This document shows positions 1-14,500 of a DNA stretch of 64,000 bases, in pieces (the stretch's first letter is position 1; every line of letters starts with the position of its first letter). Source of the DNA: DATFDN01 sp963762525. GTDB taxonomy: Bacteria; Pseudomonadota; Alphaproteobacteria; Acetobacterales; Acetobacteraceae. The position numbers and the translations under genes were made by a program. The notes beneath the pieces were generated by a model. It did no database searches and had not been told where the DNA came from. It saw only the letters and a list, made by a program, of their open reading frames with translations. The DNA is taken from the NCBI GenBank assembly GCA_963762525.1, contig CAVXKT010000002.1:558001-622000 (forward strand), read 5' to 3'.

Positions 1-162
1 CCGGGTCTGGCGGAGTTGGGCATCACGCCGACCCCGGTGGAGCTGATCGCGCCCTCCTACCTGTTGCGCTATCGGCCGGGCGGCGGCCGCCGAGTCATCC
101 GACCGCACACCGGAAAAGGGGACAAAGCGGACCTATCTTTCCCCACAAGCCGTCCGGTCTGA
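1..162 (+). CDS. C-terminal end of an NDUFA9-like NAD(P)-binding protein (partial)
   Basis: The first frame is open from base 1 to a TGA at 160-162 and gives 53 residues. It contains GITPTPVELIAPSYLLRYRP, which resembles the C-terminus of complex I NDUFA9-type atypical short-chain dehydrogenases of alphaproteobacteria (a GI.PT..E...P.YL.R.RP pattern). Such proteins bind NAD(P) with an N-terminal Rossmann fold, which lies outside the window. In related genomes the gene often sits beside glt genes, which agrees with gltD starting 119 bases downstream. The family call rests on a short tail only, and the function in respiration is inferred from the family. Confidence 0.5.
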   Translation, partial: PGLAELGITPTPVELIAPSYLLRYRPGGGRRVIRPHTGKGDKADLSFPTSRPV

Positions 163-280
163 TCAACCTTACGCGATCGATCCCGAAAAAAGGTAAGTAG
201 ATTCGGACCTAACTTGCTCGGGGCCTCTCGCCAAATCACGCCCCAAGGCTGTAGTCTCACCATCCGGAGAGGAGGACCGG

Positions 281-1714
281 ATGGCGGAGCGGATGCTGCG
301 GTTCGTGAGCGTGCCTCAGCAGGGGCCGCCGAAGCGCGCCCCCGGCGAGCGCCGCGCCGATTTCGCCGAGGTGTACCGGGATTTCGACGAGGCGCGGGCG
401 GCTACGCAAGCGAGCCGGTGCAGCCAATGCGGCGTGCCGTTCTGTCAGGTGCATTGCCCGTTGCAGAACAACATCCCCGATTGGCTGAAGCTCACCGCCG
501 AAGGTCGGCTGGAAGAGGCCTACGAGGTCGCCTCGGCCACCAACAACTTCCCCGAGATCTGCGGCCGCATCTGCCCGCAGGACCGGCTGTGCGAGGGCAA
601 CTGCGTGATCGAGCGGGGCTTCGAGAGCGTCACCATCGGTGCGGTGGAACGCTACATCACCGACACCGCCTTCGAGCGCGGTTGGGTGCGGCCGATCCGG
701 CCCCGTCGGGAGCTCGCCGCCTCCATCGGTGTGATCGGCGCCGGACCCGCCGGGCTGGCGGCGGCCGAGGAGATGCGCCGCCGCGGCTATCAGGTGACGG
801 TCTATGATCGGCACGATCGGGTCGGCGGGCTGCTGATCTACGGCATTCCCAATTTCAAGCTGGAAAAGCCGGTGGTGCTGCGCCGCCGCGAGCTGCTGGA
901 GGCGAGCGGCATCGACTTCCGGCTCGACTGCGCCGTGGGCCGCGACGTCACTCTGGGCGAGTTGCGCGCACGCCATCAGGCGGTGCTGATCGCGACCGGC
1001 GTCTACAAGGCACGCGTGCTGGGCGGCCCCGGCGTCGGCCTGCCGGGGATCGTCAAGGCGCTCGACTACCTGATCGCCTCGAACCGCGACAATCTCGGCG
1101 ACCATGTCCCCGACTTCGCCTCCGGCCTGCTCGACGCGCGCGGCAAGGATGTGGTGGTGGTCGGCGGCGGCGACACCGCGATGGACTGCGTGCGCACCGC
1201 GGTCCGCCAGGGCGCGCGCAGCGTCAAATGCCTCTATCGGCGCGACCGCGCCAACATGCCGGGCTCGATGCGCGAAGTGCGCAACGCCGAGGAGGAGGGG
1301 GTGGAGTTCGTCTGGCTCTCCGCTCCCGAGGCGTTCGATGGAACCGACGGGGTGGAGTCGGTGCGGGCGGTGCGGATGCATCTCGGCCTGCCCAACTCCT
1401 CCGGCCGCCAGGCCGTGGAGCCGATCGCGGGCGGCCATTTCGGCCTGCCCGCCGATCTGGTCATCGAGGCGCTCGGCTTCGATCCCGAGGACCTGCATAC
1501 CATGTTCGACGAGCCGGCGCTCGGCCTCACCCGCTGGGGCACGCTGAAGGTGAACCACCGCACCTTCATGACCACGCTGCCCGGGGTATTCGCCGCCGGC
1601 GACATCGTGCGCGGTGCCAGCCTGGTGGTGTGGGCGATCCGCGACGGGCGCGACGCCGCCGAGCAGATGCACGGCTACGTCGAACAGGCGGCGCTGCCGG
1701 TGGCGGCGGAGTAG
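281..1714 (+). CDS. gltD: glutamate synthase [NADPH] small subunit
   Basis: This 477-residue protein is the FAD/NADPH electron-input subunit of glutamate synthase, which passes electrons to GltB for glutamate formation from glutamine and 2-oxoglutarate. The N-terminal Fe-S region has the cysteine clusters CSQCGVPFCQVHC (about residue 46) and CGRICPQDRLCEGNC (about 97). The FAD-binding motif GVIGAGPAGLAAAEE follows near 150 and the NADPH-binding GGGDTAMDC near 295. Length is normal. A GGAGG ribosome site at 271-275 supports the ATG at 281. The large subunit follows after a 136-base repeat-filled gap. The order gltD then gltB is the reverse of the common gltBD order. The frame is intact. Confidence 0.95.
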   Translation: MAERMLRFVSVPQQGPPKRAPGERRADFAEVYRDFDEARAATQASRCSQCGVPFCQVHCPLQNNIPDWLKLTAEGRLEEAYEVASATNNFPEICGRICPQDRLCEGNCVIERGFESVTIGAVERYITDTAFERGWVRPIRPRRELAASIGVIGAGPAGLAAAEEMRRRGYQVTVYDRHDRVGGLLIYGIPNFKLEKPVVLRRRELLEASGIDFRLDCAVGRDVTLGELRARHQAVLIATGVYKARVLGGPGVGLPGIVKALDYLIASNRDNLGDHVPDFASGLLDARGKDVVVVGGGDTAMDCVRTAVRQGARSVKCLYRRDRANMPGSMREVRNAEEEGVEFVWLSAPEAFDGTDGVESVRAVRMHLGLPNSSGRQAVEPIAGGHFGLPADLVIEALGFDPEDLHTMFDEPALGLTRWGTLKVNHRTFMTTLPGVFAAGDIVRGASLVVWAIRDGRDAAEQMHGYVEQAALPVAAE

Positions 1715-1827
1715 CCCTCACCCGGCGCGCTGGCGCGCGCCGACCTCTCCCGCGCGGCGGGAGAGGTGAATTGCTTCGCCTCTCCCTTCGGGAGAGGCCG
1801 GCGCGGCGCGGCCGCCCCGGGTGAGGG
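1715..1827. repeat. composite palindromic intergenic repeat between gltD and gltB
   Basis: Three nested or adjacent inverted repeats fill the gap. An outer pair CCCTCACCCGG (1715-1725) and CCGGGTGAGGG (1817-1827) encloses two hairpins. One is CCTCTCCCGC/GCGGGAGAGG (1744-1766) and the other GCCTCTCCC/GGGAGAGGC (1778-1798). This is the CCTCACCCGG...CCTCTCCC type of dispersed repeat common in alphaproteobacterial genomes. Related material lies near 17341-17400 and 23279-23431. In RNA it would fold strongly between the two glt cistrons. Confidence 0.85.
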
Positions 1828-1850
1828 CCGCGGCGAGATTGGAGAACGAG

Positions 1851-6394
<4,544 letters not shown>

Positions 6395-6423
6395 CGGCGG
6401 CGAGCCGCCGCGGTCTTTAGCGT

Positions 6424-6702
6424 TCACCTCGAAACCGGGACCGGCATGGGGATGATAACCGGGTAATCGCTTTTATCGCCGGCCCGCCACATGGCCATGC
6501 ACTCGTATTTCTTGTGGTCTTGTGAGCAGCCCTGCATGAACTCCGCATATTTAGCGTTGCCACGATCGATCGCCCACCAGATGAACACTCCGAATGCTGC
6601 CGCGACCGCAACGGAGGCGGCCATGCCGACGACCAATGTACGCGGTTTCTGGCGGGCGGCGCCGTAGCCCCGAAACCGTGCCCACTCGCGCCACTGATCC
6701 AT
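6424..6702 (-). CDS. small single-pass membrane protein
   Basis: A 92-residue protein not recognised as a named family. It has a basic N-terminus (MDQWREWARFRGYGAARQKP), one clear transmembrane segment (about residues 22-44, TLVVGMAASVAVAAAFGVFIWW), and a 45-residue tail containing two Cys in CSQDHKKYEC that could form a disulfide. The reading frame continues upstream without stop, but that part is arginine-rich antisense of the next gene, so the ATG at 6702 is preferred. It lies convergent to gltB. Confidence 0.55.
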   Translation of the reverse strand: MDQWREWARFRGYGAARQKPRTLVVGMAASVAVAAAFGVFIWWAIDRGNAKYAEFMQGCSQDHKKYECMAMWRAGDKSDYPVIIPMPVPVSR

Positions 6703-6821
6703 CAGCTCATCGATCCTTGACAGCCATGCCTGATCCTGCGGCCTTGGGGCGCGCGCAAAGGGGGCGGAACGCCTCGGCCGCTTCGGCGGGTGTTCATCGG
6801 CTCCGGCGAACCTGTTCCGAG

Positions 6822-7340
6822 CTAAGATGCGGCCGCGTCGCCGATAAGGGAACGCGCCACCGTGGACTGAGGACGCGCGAGCAGAACGAACGCGGCGCAG
6901 TGCGTGATCATGAGTATGGGGACATAGAGGATCGGAATCCAGTACGCTGCGGCCAACTGCCCTGCGGGCAGCCCGAGCTGGTTGCCGTGGTAATAGTCGA
7001 TGAGGATGTCGGCCGCGCCCACGAGATTGTAGGCTACGACGAGCAGCCAAAACAGCGGGCGCGTCCTCACGGCGAGAAGCGCCAGCATGGCCAGCAGGCC
7101 GGTTGCGAAGTCGCCATAGGCGGCGAATGTGGCGAAGCCGGCGGGCAGATCGGGGCCGACGACACCCGGAATGATGAAGACGAGACCGAAGAAGCGGAAA
7201 CTGTGCAGCGTGGCGATGGCACGTTGCGCCTCGACCCGGTCCATCGACTTGAGCCGGGGCCAGAAATAGGCGCCGAAGCAAAGCAGCCACGGGACGTAAC
7301 CGAGAACGAGATGCATGTCGAAGATGGTTGCCGGGGACAT
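6822..7340 (-). CDS. polytopic inner-membrane protein of unknown function
   Basis: A 172-residue protein with about four or five hydrophobic segments (roughly residues 8-26, 48-66, 76-95, 98-116 and 128-150). The ATG at 7340 is preceded by AGGAGG on the minus strand, which fixes the start although the frame is open further upstream. It is transcribed divergently from the LysR regulator at 7428 with an 87-base gap, so it is the likely regulatory target of that protein. An 11-base palindrome ATCA-CGT-TGAT lies at 7351-7361 in the shared promoter region. I do not recognise the family. Confidence 0.7.
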   Translation of the reverse strand: MSPATIFDMHLVLGYVPWLLCFGAYFWPRLKSMDRVEAQRAIATLHSFRFFGLVFIIPGVVGPDLPAGFATFAAYGDFATGLLAMLALLAVRTRPLFWLLVVAYNLVGAADILIDYYHGNQLGLPAGQLAAAYWIPILYVPILMITHCAAFVLLARPQSTVARSLIGDAAAS

Positions 7341-7427
7341 TTGGCCTCCTATCACGTTGATTGTCGCCGCCTCGCAGACATACGAGCGCTTCCGGCGAGC
7401 GACTATCCGCGATAATGTTGGCAGGGT

Positions 7428-8387
7428 ATGAAGCAGAACTTCACAGTCAGGCAGGGCGCGCTCGACGGTGTCGAGGCGTTCCTCAGCGTTGCCCGGCACC
7501 GCAGTTTTCGCAGAGCGGCGGCGGACCTCGGGGTGACGCCATCCGCGATGAGCCAGGCGGTACGCGCACTCGAGGCGCGCGTCGGCGCGGCGCTCTTCAT
7601 CCGCACGACGCGCAGTGTCGGCCTGACCGAAGCCGGCGAGCGGTTCCTTTCGCGCGCAAAGCCCGCTTTCGAGGAGCTGGTCGCCGCAAGCGAGGTTGCG
7701 CATGAACTCGGGCAGCGGCCGGCCGGACTGTTGCGCCTCACGGTGCCGCGGGCGGTGGTGCCGATCCTGCTGGAACCGCTGATCGCATCCTTCTGCCAGG
7801 CCAATCCCGCGGTCGAGGTGGAGATCGCCGCGAGTGAGGAACTGGTCGACATCGCGGCCGGAGGATTTGACGCCGGCATCCGGCTCGGCCAGTTCATCGC
7901 CGCCGACATGGTCGCGGTCCGGCTGACGCCGCCCTTCCCGTTCGTGGTCGTCGGCAGCCCCGAGTATCTGCGCCGGCGAGCGCGGCCTGAGCGGATCGAC
8001 GATCTGCGTCAGCATGCTTGCCTGCGCATGCGCCGCTCGAACGGGTCGATCGCGCCGTGGTCGTTTGTACACGGCAACAAGCCGATCGAGGCAATCGTTT
8101 CGGGACCGCTCATCGCCCACGACTTTCCCACCATGCTTGGCGCGGCCGTCGAAGGCGTGGGGCTTGCGCAAGTGCCTGAGCCGATCGCCGCCGGCCTCGT
8201 GAGAGCGGGAAAACTCGTGCGGGTCCTGGAGCCGTTCGCGCCGACGGTGCCGGGTGTGTTTCTCTACTACCCCGGCCGCCATCAAATGATGCCGAAACTG
8301 CGGGCCTTCATCGATCACGTGAAGAGCCGCTCGGACGCGACCGGCAAAACCCGAAGTTCACACTTGAAAAGCGAACACGCGGCGTGA
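7428..8387 (+). CDS. LysR-family transcriptional regulator
   Basis: A 319-residue regulator with an N-terminal winged helix-turn-helix (ALDGVEAFLSVARHRSFRRAAADLGVTPSAMSQAVRALEARVG, about residues 10-55) and a periplasmic-binding-like effector domain from about residue 90 (PAGLLRLTVPRAVVPILLEP). It resembles the DsdC/GcvA-AaeR-like subgroup that acts on a divergent neighbour. The divergent gene here is the membrane protein ending at 6822, and control of that gene is inferred from layout only. The effector is unknown. Confidence 0.9.
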   Translation: MKQNFTVRQGALDGVEAFLSVARHRSFRRAAADLGVTPSAMSQAVRALEARVGAALFIRTTRSVGLTEAGERFLSRAKPAFEELVAASEVAHELGQRPAGLLRLTVPRAVVPILLEPLIASFCQANPAVEVEIAASEELVDIAAGGFDAGIRLGQFIAADMVAVRLTPPFPFVVVGSPEYLRRRARPERIDDLRQHACLRMRRSNGSIAPWSFVHGNKPIEAIVSGPLIAHDFPTMLGAAVEGVGLAQVPEPIAAGLVRAGKLVRVLEPFAPTVPGVFLYYPGRHQMMPKLRAFIDHVKSRSDATGKTRSSHLKSEHAA

Positions 8388-8691
8388 AGATGCGCTGACG
8401 CCGGAAGCGTAGATTGAAATCGATTGAAGTCACCATGTCGAACACGATACGGGGGCTCGACTGCTAACGCGGAGAAATATCGTATTTAATGCAGCGTTTC
8501 CTGATGTCTCTGTAGGGCGGAAAAGCGAAGCGCCTTCCGCCAGCTTCGTGCCGATCGAAAGACAGGCGGATTGCGCAAGGGCTTATCCGCCCTACGGCCT
8601 GGCGATCCGGGCGGGCGGCACGGTGCAGCGACCCGGATCGCCACGGCGCTCGCGTGCTGGCGCGCGGCGTCGCCCGATGCGATAACGCGGT
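8388..8691. repeat. 304-base gene-free stretch holding an inverted TAGGGCGGA-type repeat
   Basis: The stretch has no supported gene. Two arms, 8511-8541 (TGTAGGGCGGAAAAGCGAAG onward) and 8565-8597, are inverted copies of each other with about 80 percent match. Each arm holds a short GGCGGA / TCCGCC palindrome. Shorter relatives occur at 40144-40172 and as a half copy near 53945-53958. This is a dispersed intergenic repeat of unknown role; no promoter could be assigned with confidence. Confidence 0.7.
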
Positions 8692-9360
8692 GTGCGAATC
8701 CTTTATCATCATCCGCTCTGCCCGTTCTCGCGCAAGGTTCGGCTCGTGCTGGCCGAGAAGCGGCTGCCGTTCGAGTTGCGGCCGGAGAAGCCGTGGGAGC
8801 GGCGAGCCGAGTATCTGGAACTGAATCCGGCCGGCATGGTCCCGACCCTGATCGAGGATACCGGCCTGGTGATCCCCGACTCACGGGTGATTTGCGAGTA
8901 CCTTGAGGAAGCCTATCCCGACACGCCGCTGCTGGGTCAGACGCTGGCCGAGCGGGTGGAGATCCGCCGGCTGGTGGCCTGGTTCGACGGCAAGTTCGCC
9001 GACGAAGTGACGCGCAACCTGCTGGGCGAGAAGCACCTCAAGCGCATCGCCGGGCGCGGCAATCCCGAGGCCGGCGCGCTCCGCACCGGCTACGCCGCGA
9101 TCAAGCACCACCTCGGATATCTCGGCTGGCTCGCCGAAAACCGGCGCTGGCTCGCCGGGGCCGCGATGTCGCTCGGCGACTTCGCCGCCGCCGCGCATCT
9201 CTCGGCGCTCGACTACGTGGGCGACGTGGATTGGACGGTGGCGCCGGCGGCGAAGGATTGGTACGCGCGGATGAAGTCGCGCCCGAGCTTCCGCGCCGTG
9301 CTCGCCGACCGCGTTCCCGGCATGACGCCACCCGAGCACTACACGGATCTGGATTTTTAG
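8692..9360 (+). CDS. fzlA: FzlA-like glutathione S-transferase family protein
   Basis: A 222-residue GST-fold protein starting with GTG at 8692. The N-terminal thioredoxin-like domain has YHHPLCPFSRKVRLVLAEK, and the C-terminal helical domain contains LAGAAMSLGDFAAAAHLSALDYVGD and ends in PPEHYTDLDF. The ending and the SPFSRKVR-like motif match the FtsZ-binding protein FzlA of Caulobacter and its alphaproteobacterial orthologues, which bind FtsZ and promote constriction rather than conjugating glutathione. The assignment is by remembered motif similarity; a plain GST is the alternative. It stands alone between a repeat region and the PhyH-type gene. Confidence 0.75.
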   Translation: MRILYHHPLCPFSRKVRLVLAEKRLPFELRPEKPWERRAEYLELNPAGMVPTLIEDTGLVIPDSRVICEYLEEAYPDTPLLGQTLAERVEIRRLVAWFDGKFADEVTRNLLGEKHLKRIAGRGNPEAGALRTGYAAIKHHLGYLGWLAENRRWLAGAAMSLGDFAAAAHLSALDYVGDVDWTVAPAAKDWYARMKSRPSFRAVLADRVPGMTPPEHYTDLDF

Positions 9361-9582
9361 GGCGGGATGCGTTCAGGTGTAACCACAGCCCGTCATGACG
9401 GCCGTCGCCGCTGCTACCCACGAAGATCGCCACCATCCCACGCGCCGACGCCTTCCGGTCGCTGGACGCGGGCGGGTGCAAGCTGATGAAATAATCGCGA
9501 GCCGTCCGGGTGCTGTCGAATTTCATGGACTTTCCCCACCATACGGCTATTACGGTGCAGAAACATCCTGTACCGGAACGAC

Positions 9583-10488
9583 ATGCTGCCCTATGCGCGC
9601 CTGACCCCGGGGCCGGGCTTTCGACCCGACCGCGCGGCGTTCTACTACGCTCAGCGCCTCGTCACTCAGCCCCGGCTGCGCCGGGCGGTGTCACGCGGCC
9701 TTGCGGCGGCGGTTCGTCTCCGCCATGGAACCCATCCAGGGGCGGACGAGGACGATCCAGCCCACCGCCAGGCCGTCGCCGCTCTGCGCGATCGCGGGCT
9801 ATCGGTGCTCGGGGATGATTTCGCGTCGCCGGACGTCATCGAGCGGATCACGGCATTCTTCCGCGATAAGAAGGTGGTGGGACCCGGCGACCGTCTCATT
9901 CCGCCTGAGGGACTTCCACCCGGCTCGGCTGCGGCCGCCTATCCTCTGGAGACCGTGCTCCGCTGCCCGGATGTGCTGGATCTGATCAACGCGCCTTCGA
10001 TCCTGCGGATCGCCGCCGACTACCTGGGCTGCAAGCCCACGCTCTCAAGCCTGGGCGTCCGATGGTCGTTCCCGTCGCCAGGCCGGCTCGCGGCCACGCA
10101 GCGGTTCCACCGCGACACCGACGATTGGCGCTCCCTCAAGCTGTTCATCTACCTGACCGACGTGGACGCCAACTCCGGACCCCATGTCTACGTGCTGGGA
10201 TCGCACGAAACAGCGGCCCGGCTTCGGGCACGGCCCTACGACAGAGCAGAGCTTGGCCGCGATTATGGGGACGTGAATATCCGAACCATCGTCGGCCCGA
10301 GCGGCACCGCGTTCGTGGCCGACATTTACGGCATCCACATGGGACTGCCGCCCGCCCTGAAGCCGCGGCTGATCTTGCAGGCGCAGTATTCGGTCCTGCC
10401 GATCTTCGCGTTCCTCTATCAGCCGGTGGCGCTTCCAGTCCGCCCTGCCGTGGACGGCTACGTTAACCGGCTGATGATCGCAACGTGA
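9583..10488 (+). CDS. phytanoyl-CoA dioxygenase (PhyH)-like Fe(II)/2-oxoglutarate oxygenase
   Basis: A 301-residue protein with a PhyH-type jelly-roll. The facial triad is visible as FHRDTDDW (His-x-Asp, about residue 174) and a distal His in YGIHMG (about 249). A basic residue for 2-oxoglutarate follows in KPRLILQAQY. The VYVLGSHE segment between them is also typical. Such enzymes hydroxylate lipids or small metabolites, and the substrate here is not evident. The 222 bases upstream hold only a 12-base palindrome CCGTCATGACGG at 9390-9401. Confidence 0.8.
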   Translation: MLPYARLTPGPGFRPDRAAFYYAQRLVTQPRLRRAVSRGLAAAVRLRHGTHPGADEDDPAHRQAVAALRDRGLSVLGDDFASPDVIERITAFFRDKKVVGPGDRLIPPEGLPPGSAAAAYPLETVLRCPDVLDLINAPSILRIAADYLGCKPTLSSLGVRWSFPSPGRLAATQRFHRDTDDWRSLKLFIYLTDVDANSGPHVYVLGSHETAARLRARPYDRAELGRDYGDVNIRTIVGPSGTAFVADIYGIHMGLPPALKPRLILQAQYSVLPIFAFLYQPVALPVRPAVDGYVNRLMIAT

Positions 10489-10538
10489 CGACGAGCAGGC
10501 AAGAACGTGGCCTCGGGGCGGTGGCGACCAGTCGGCGG

Positions 10539-11096
10539 TTAGCCCTTTTGGCGGTTCGGCGGGATGGACACCGCCGGCAGCTCCTCCAGCGCGTGCAGCG
10601 TCGCGCCCGGCAAAACCACGGCGCCGTGCAGCATCTTCCCGGGTGTCGCGAATACTAGCTTGCGCCATGGCACCGCGACATCCCGCCCCGACGACGTCAC
10701 GATGACCTGCGGCTCCGAACCGGCATGCAGCAGCACGTCATGCACGGTGCCCAGCCGATCGCCGGCGGTGCCGAAGACGCCGGCGCCGATCAGCCGGTCA
10801 GCCGCACCAGGCCATCGGCCGTTTCCAGATCGCTCTTTTCGGCCAGCCGCTCCGATCCGGGGTTCTGGTCGGCGCGTCGGCGACGGGAATGCCGTCGCTG
10901 CCGGCGAAGGCGTGGTCGGCCCCGGGATAGTTGATCGCGGCGGCGTCCTCACCGATGGTCCGCCCGGCGGGCGAGGCGGCCGTGACCCCCTTGGTTCCCT
11001 GTTGCAGCACCTCCCCGGCCGAGGTTCCCCGTGCCGCCGGCTGCGCCAGCGCCATGCCCGGCGCGAAGGCGAGCAAGAGGACGAAGGCGGCCGCAT
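10539..11096 (-). pseudogene. exported PRC-barrel domain protein, frame broken by three single-base losses
   Basis: Stitching three frames gives one sensible protein. It has a signal peptide (AAAFVLLLAFAPGMALAQ), a low-complexity linker, then a PRC-barrel domain (LAEKSDLETADGLVRL... DRLIGAGVFGTAGDRLGTV, then VIVTSSGRDVAVPWRKLVFA). The ATG at 11096 is two bases from the TGA of the upstream gene, so the two form an operon. One base appears missing near 11090, one near 10885 and one near 10803; all lie in G/C stretches. No in-frame nonsense codon is seen, so sequence error is as likely as decay. PRC-barrel proteins with signal peptides are envelope-associated in many alphaproteobacteria. Confidence 0.65.
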
Positions 11097-11097
11097 C

Positions 11098-11475
11098 TCA
11101 ATGCCCCGGCGCCGCAGAGGCCACCGGGGAAGCGTTGTGATCGTTCCCGGTACCTAAGGAGTTCGCCATCCGGTTGGCGTTATGATGTGCGGTCTTGTCG
11201 ATTGCCGAAGGCATTGGTGCCTGCTGGCCAGTTCGGCCAAACGCCGTGACCTTGCCGCCGTTCCGGGTGCCGAAAGCGTCGCCGTTGGCCGGCGGCCGCT
11301 TGGCGAAGGCGCTGGTGTTGGCCGGCGGCGTTTTTGAGAAGGCGTTGGTGTTGGCGTTCGGGGTGGTGGCAAAGGCGTCGGTGTTCCAGTCGTTCACCGC
11401 CTTATTTCCGGCCGCCAGCGCCGGCAGCGGCGCCAAGGCCAGTCCCAAAATCGTCCATCGCAGCAGGGTGTTCAC
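11098..11475 (-). CDS. small exported protein with 11-residue AF..P.AN repeats
   Basis: A 125-residue protein beginning with GTG at 11475, chosen because AGGAGG lies 7 bases upstream on the minus strand. Residues 1-23 form a signal peptide (VNTLLRWTILGLALAPLPALAA). The body repeats an 11-residue unit: DAFATTPNANT, NAFSKTPPANT, SAFAKRPPANG, DAFGTRNGGK. The tail is rich in Asn, His and Ala. The family is not recognised. It precedes the PRC-barrel gene in a two-gene operon and is divergent from imuC. Confidence 0.65.
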   Translation of the reverse strand: MNTLLRWTILGLALAPLPALAAGNKAVNDWNTDAFATTPNANTNAFSKTPPANTSAFAKRPPANGDAFGTRNGGKVTAFGRTGQQAPMPSAIDKTAHHNANRMANSLGTGNDHNASPVASAAPGH

Positions 11476-11592
11476 GGCATCGCCTCCTCGCTGACGCCGC
11501 AACGAGCCGGCCGGCCTCGGGTTCCTTGCCCCGCTGAGGACAAATAGTGAACATATCCCTTGCGGGCCTCGCCGGACGCGCGAAGAACCGGC

Positions 11593-14500
11593 GTGGCCGA
11601 TTACGCCGAACTGCACGTCACCTCCAATTACTCCTTCCTGCGCGGCGCCAGCCATGTCGAGGAGCTGCTGCGTGCAGGCCGCGCCTGCTCGGCCTGCCGG
11701 CGCTCGGCCTCACCGACCGCAACACGCTGGCCGGCATCGTGCGGGCGCATCAGCGCGCCGCCGAGGCTGGGGCTGCGGCTGGTCGTCGGCTGCCGGCTCG
11801 ATCTGACCGACGCGCCGCCGATGCTGGTCTATCCGACCGACCGGCCCGCCTAGGTCGCGGCTGTGCCGGCTGCTCACGCTCGGCAAGGCGCGCGCCGGCA
11901 AGGGCGGCTGCGACCTGCCTGGCGACGATCTCGCGGCGCACGGCCGAGGGGCTGATCGGCGTGCTGCTGGCCGAGCGCGCCCGATGCGGCGCTTGCCGCC
12001 CGCGCCTCGGCGCGCTGCGCGAGAGCTTCGGCGACCGCGCCTATCTGGCGCTGACCCTGCGCCGCCGGCCCGGCGAAGCGGTGCGGCTGCGCCGCCTCGC
12101 CGACCTCGCCCGCGCCGCCGGCATCGCCACCGTCGCCACCGGCGACGTGCTCTATCACGTCCCGCGAGCGGCGCATCCTGCAGGACGTGCGTGACCTGCA
12201 TCCGCGAGGGCTGCACCATCGACGACGCCGGCTTCCGGCGCGAACGCTCCGCCGACCGGCACCTGCAATCGCCCGAGGAGATGGCGCGCCGCTTCGCCGC
12301 CCACCCCGATGCGGTGGCGCGCACGCTGGAGATCGTCGCGCGCTGCCCGTTCTCGCTGGCCGAGCTGCGCTACCAGTATCCCGACGAGGCCGAGGACCCG
12401 GCGCTGACCGCGCAGCAGACGCTGGAGCGGCTGGTCGAGCAGGGCGCGCCGCGGCGCTATCCCGACGGCGTGCCGGACGACGGTCGACGGCGCAGCTCCG
12501 CCACGAGCTGCGGCTGATCGACGAGCTGGCCTACGCGCCCTACTTCCTGACCGTGCACAGCATCGTCCGCGCCGCGCGCGCGAAGGGCATCCTGTGCCAG
12601 GGCCGCGGCAGCGCCGCCAACTCGGCGGTCTGCTACGTGCTCGGCATCACCTCGATCGACCCGGTGCGCTCGGGCCTGCTGTTCGAGCGCTTCGTCTCCG
12701 CCGAACGCCGCGAGCCGCCCGACATCGACGTCGATTTCGAGCACGAGCGGCGCGAGGAGGTGATCCAGTGGGTCTATGACCGCTACGGCCGCGACCGCGC
12801 CGCCCTATGCGCGACCGTGATCCGCTATCGCGCGCGCGGCGCGGTGCGCGAGGTGGGCAAGGTGCTGGGCCTCACCGAGGACGTGACCGCCGCCCTCGCC
12901 GGCCAGGTCTGGGGCTGGTCGGAGGAGGGCGTGGAAGCAGGCGCACGCCGCCGAGCTGAACCTCAACCTGCAGGACCGGCGCCTGCGCCTGACGCTGGAG
13001 CTGGCGCGCGAGCTGATCGGCTTTCCGCGCCACCTCTCGCAGCATCCCGGCGGCTTCGTGCTGACCCGCGACCGGCTGGACGATCTGGTGCCGATCGAGC
13101 CCGCCGCCATGAAGGACCGGCAGGTGATCGAGTGGGACAAGGACGACATCGACGCGCTGCGCTTCATGAAGGTCGACGTGCTGGGCCTCGGGATGCTCGG
13201 CTGCATGCGCCGCGCCTTCGACCTGCTGGAAGCAGCATCGCGGCCACCACGCTCGATCTGGCGACCATCCCGGCCGAGGACCCGGCGACCTACGCGATGA
13301 TCCGCCGGGCCGACACGCTGGGCGTGTTCCAGATCGAGAGCCGGGCGCAGATGTCGATGCTGCCGCGGATGAAGCCGCGCGACCTTCTACGACCTGGTGA
13401 TCGAGGTCGCGATCGTGCGGCCGGGGCCGATCCAGGGCGACATGGTGCATCCCTATCTGCGCCGCCGCGAGGGCAAGGAGCCGGTCGACTATCCGACGCC
13501 GGAGCTGCGAGCGCGTGCTCGGCAAGACGCTCGGGCGTGCCGCTGTTCCAGGAGCAGGCGATGCAGGTCGCCATCGTCTGCGCCGGCTTCACCGCCGCCG
13601 AGGCCGACGCGCTGCGCCGGTCGATGGCGACCTTCAAGTTCACCGGCGGGGTGTCGCACTTCAAGGACAAGCTGATCGAAGGCATGGTCGCGCGCGGCTA
13701 CGACCCGGACTTCGCCGAGCGGACCTTCACCCAGATCGAGGGCTTCGGCAGCTACGGCTTTCCCGGAGAGCCACGCGGCCAGCTTCGCGCTGATCGCCTA
13801 TGCCTCGTCCTGGCTGAAGTGCCACCATCCGGACGTGTTCTGCTGCGCGCTGCTGAACGCGCAGCCGATGGGCTTCTACGCGCCGGCGCAGATCGTGCGC
13901 GACGCCCGCGAGCATGGCGTGGAGGTGCGGCCGGTCTGCGTCAACGCCAGCCGCTGGGATTGCACGCTGGAGCCGACGGACGGCCGCTTCGCGGTGCGGC
14001 TGGGCCTGCGCATGGTGAAGGGGCTGGCGAACGCCGACGGCGCGGCGATCGTGGCGCCGCAGCGCGGGCGGAGCATCGGCGCGCCTACGCCTCCGTCGAG
14101 GAGCTGTGGCGCCGCGCCGGGTGCCGCGTCGCGGCTCTGGAACGGCTGGCGGAGGCGGATGCGTTCCAGGCGCTCGGGCTCGACCGGCGGCAGCGCGCTG
14201 TGGGCGGTGCGCGGGCTTGCGCGACGCGCCGCTGCCGCTGTTCGCCGCCGCCGAGCCGACGCGCGCCGGAGAGCGTCGAGCCGGCGGTGACGCTGACGCC
14301 GATGGGCGAGGGCGGCGAGGTGGTCGAGGACTACCGCAGCATCGGCGCTCAGCCTGCGCCGTCATCCGGTGGCGTTCCTGCGCGACGATCTGGCGGCGCG
14401 CGGCATGATCGCGCTGCGCCGATCTCGCCGGCGCCCGGGACGGGCGGCGTGTCGTCGTGGCCGGGCATCGTGCTGGTGCGCCAGAAGCCGGGCTCGGCGC

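Noticed and set aside
257..1672. A 471-codon minus-strand open frame opposite gltD
   Set aside because: It mirrors gltD, shows no family features, and has no ribosome site.
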